Under the pieces are notes generated by a model. It searched no databases, was not told where the DNA came from, and was given only the letters and a program-made list of their open reading frames with translations. A stretch of 64,000 nucleotides of DNA, taken from Rhopalosiphum padi. Lineage: Eukaryota; Arthropoda; Insecta; Hemiptera; Aphididae. The position numbers and the translations under genes were made by a program. Of the stretch, positions 62,832 to 64,000 are shown in pieces. The stretch is from contig NC_083598.1 in the NCBI RefSeq assembly GCF_020882245.1, forward strand, positions 58,565,858 through 58,629,857. The letters run 5' to 3'. Within the stretch, counting starts at the first letter, position 1. The number at the start of each line of letters is the position of its first letter.

Positions 62832-63670
62832 TGTTATTAATTATTATTTTTATAATTACATACGTATTTGACGAATATAATTAGTTTATTTTTAACAAAG
62901 ACGGTAAATAATAATTAATAATAATTTATTGACACTAATGATTACAGATTAAATTAAAATAATGTTATATTATAATGAATCTATAGTGGAAAACAATTAA
63001 AATGTTTTGAATAAATTATAATATAGTATAGTATACATATAGGTAAGTATATATTATGTTACAAAATTCCTGATCTCCTGTATCTCCGAGAAAAATAAAA
63101 AAAAGTAAATGTTTTTTTTACAGTTACAAATAAAAAAATTTTGCAATATTTTTTTTTTTTTAATGGAAATAAAAAACAAAATTAATTTACTTACATTTCC
63201 AAATTATTTACTTAAGATTTTTTCATAATTAACATAATTTAACATATTATCAACAGTAAAGTTTCTCACTACTTCTTATCTCCTTTTTATTTTTTAATTT
63301 GTTTAGTAAATATTTTAGAAAAATATTCTTAATCTACAAATCCCTATATTTAAGCTTATATTATAAAAAATATTTTTTTAATGTTTATAGGCATTGCATT
63401 AAATTAAGTTGCATTAAACTAAGGACCTAAGTAATCCAGAAAATGTTTACTAAAATATTTTTTTGTATACTATAGTCTAAAATTATATACGCTTTATAAT
63501 TACGTTATATTCGTTTATACTACTGAAATATTAAATTTCTAAACTAATTTTATGCGACCACCATTATAACTTTAAATTTTGATTTGAAATGCGATTATTT
63601 TTAATATTTTGTTTAGAACATTTTATGATTTTTTATAATAATTCCTATTGATTTGAGCGTCATTTTTTTT
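62830..63670. other. Spacer, no feature recognised
   Basis: A+T-rich and non-coding by inspection. Confidence 0.45.
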
Positions 63671-64000
63671 TTAAGAGATAGCTGAACCCACGTGTGTTAT
63701 CTCTGTCTTGCAAACGTACAAGTGTACCACATACCAAATTTGCGTTTAGCAAAACCAATTGTGTTAACTTTAATATTATTGAATTATTCAAACTCAAAGG
63801 TAAAAATAAATTATTAGCACCTTGAAGGCTTAAATTTATATTTTCAGTAATATCTAAAGTATTAAAACTTTGAAATGCTCATCAATTACTTCAATATCAA
63901 TAAAGTCTATGGAATGCATTATAATATTATTACCTTTGAGTTTGACAACACGTAAATTTACCCTAATCTTAAAACTAACAACACTAAATTACTTCTGCCA
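63671..64000. mobile_element. Second copy of the TTAA foldback family, cut by the window end
   Basis: It starts TTAAGAGATAGCTGAACCC and continues GTGTGTTATCTCTGTCTTGC, closely parallel to the element at 17841 (TTAAGAGGACGCCATACCC, GTGTTGTCTCTGTCTTAC). CAAACTCAAAGGTAA (about 63789) is inverted at about 63930 (TTACCTTTGAGTTTG), so it too folds back. The right terminus lies beyond position 64000. Confidence 0.65.

Noticed and set aside
1..64000. tRNA, rRNA, CRISPR array or bacterial-type operon.
   Set aside because: No cloverleaf with A and B boxes, rRNA-like block or regularly spaced repeat was seen. The genes are spliced and eukaryotic.

Overview
The window is nuclear DNA from an insect, most likely an aphid. 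It is very A+T-rich, its genes are split by introns with GT...AG borders, and it is full of short DNA-transposon derivatives. The aphid assignment is inference: it rests on base composition, gene families and a dispersed repeat I associate with aphid genomes, not on a marker gene.

Layout. (1) 4.2-13.6 kb, + strand: a complete eight-exon fatty acyl-CoA reductase (FAR1, 551 aa). A plausible non-coding first exon lies near 1.6-1.8 kb. (2) 15-27.5 kb: transposon-rich spacer. It holds a pogo-like MITE, a TTAA-flanked foldback element, an apparently intact hAT transposon (perfect 8-bp target duplication, 501-aa transposase), a GC-rich LTR-like island and a nested foldback element. (3) 28.1-29.96 kb, - strand: a five-exon gene for an unrecognised 207-aa membrane-anchored coiled-coil protein, including an 18-nt microexon. 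A (CA)n/(GGT)n tract lies just past its 3' end. (4) 30-36.4 kb: dispersed repeats, a hAT-like MITE and a pogo-like element. (5) 37.2-43.5 kb, + strand: a second complete FAR (FAR2, 552 aa) with the same eight-exon structure as FAR1, so the two are paralogs from a tandem duplication. (6) 51.0-52.7 kb, - strand: two exons that splice in frame into a domain resembling avidin/streptavidin; its N-terminal exon was not located. (7) 58.9-62.0 kb, + strand: a six-exon gene for a 248-aa protein with a signal peptide, a membrane segment and a C-terminal four-cysteine region resembling the insect DM4/12 family. (8) 62.4-64 kb: the 3' end of a truncated LINE on the - strand, and a second copy of the TTAA foldback family that runs off the window.

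Function. The two FARs should each turn fatty acyl-CoA into fatty alcohol for cuticular lipid, wax or pheromone synthesis. The other three genes show no evident pathway link to them. All gene models were built by hand from open frames, splice consensus and phase agreement; no transcript evidence was available. Most of the remaining sequence is A+T-rich and shows no coding signal that I can see.
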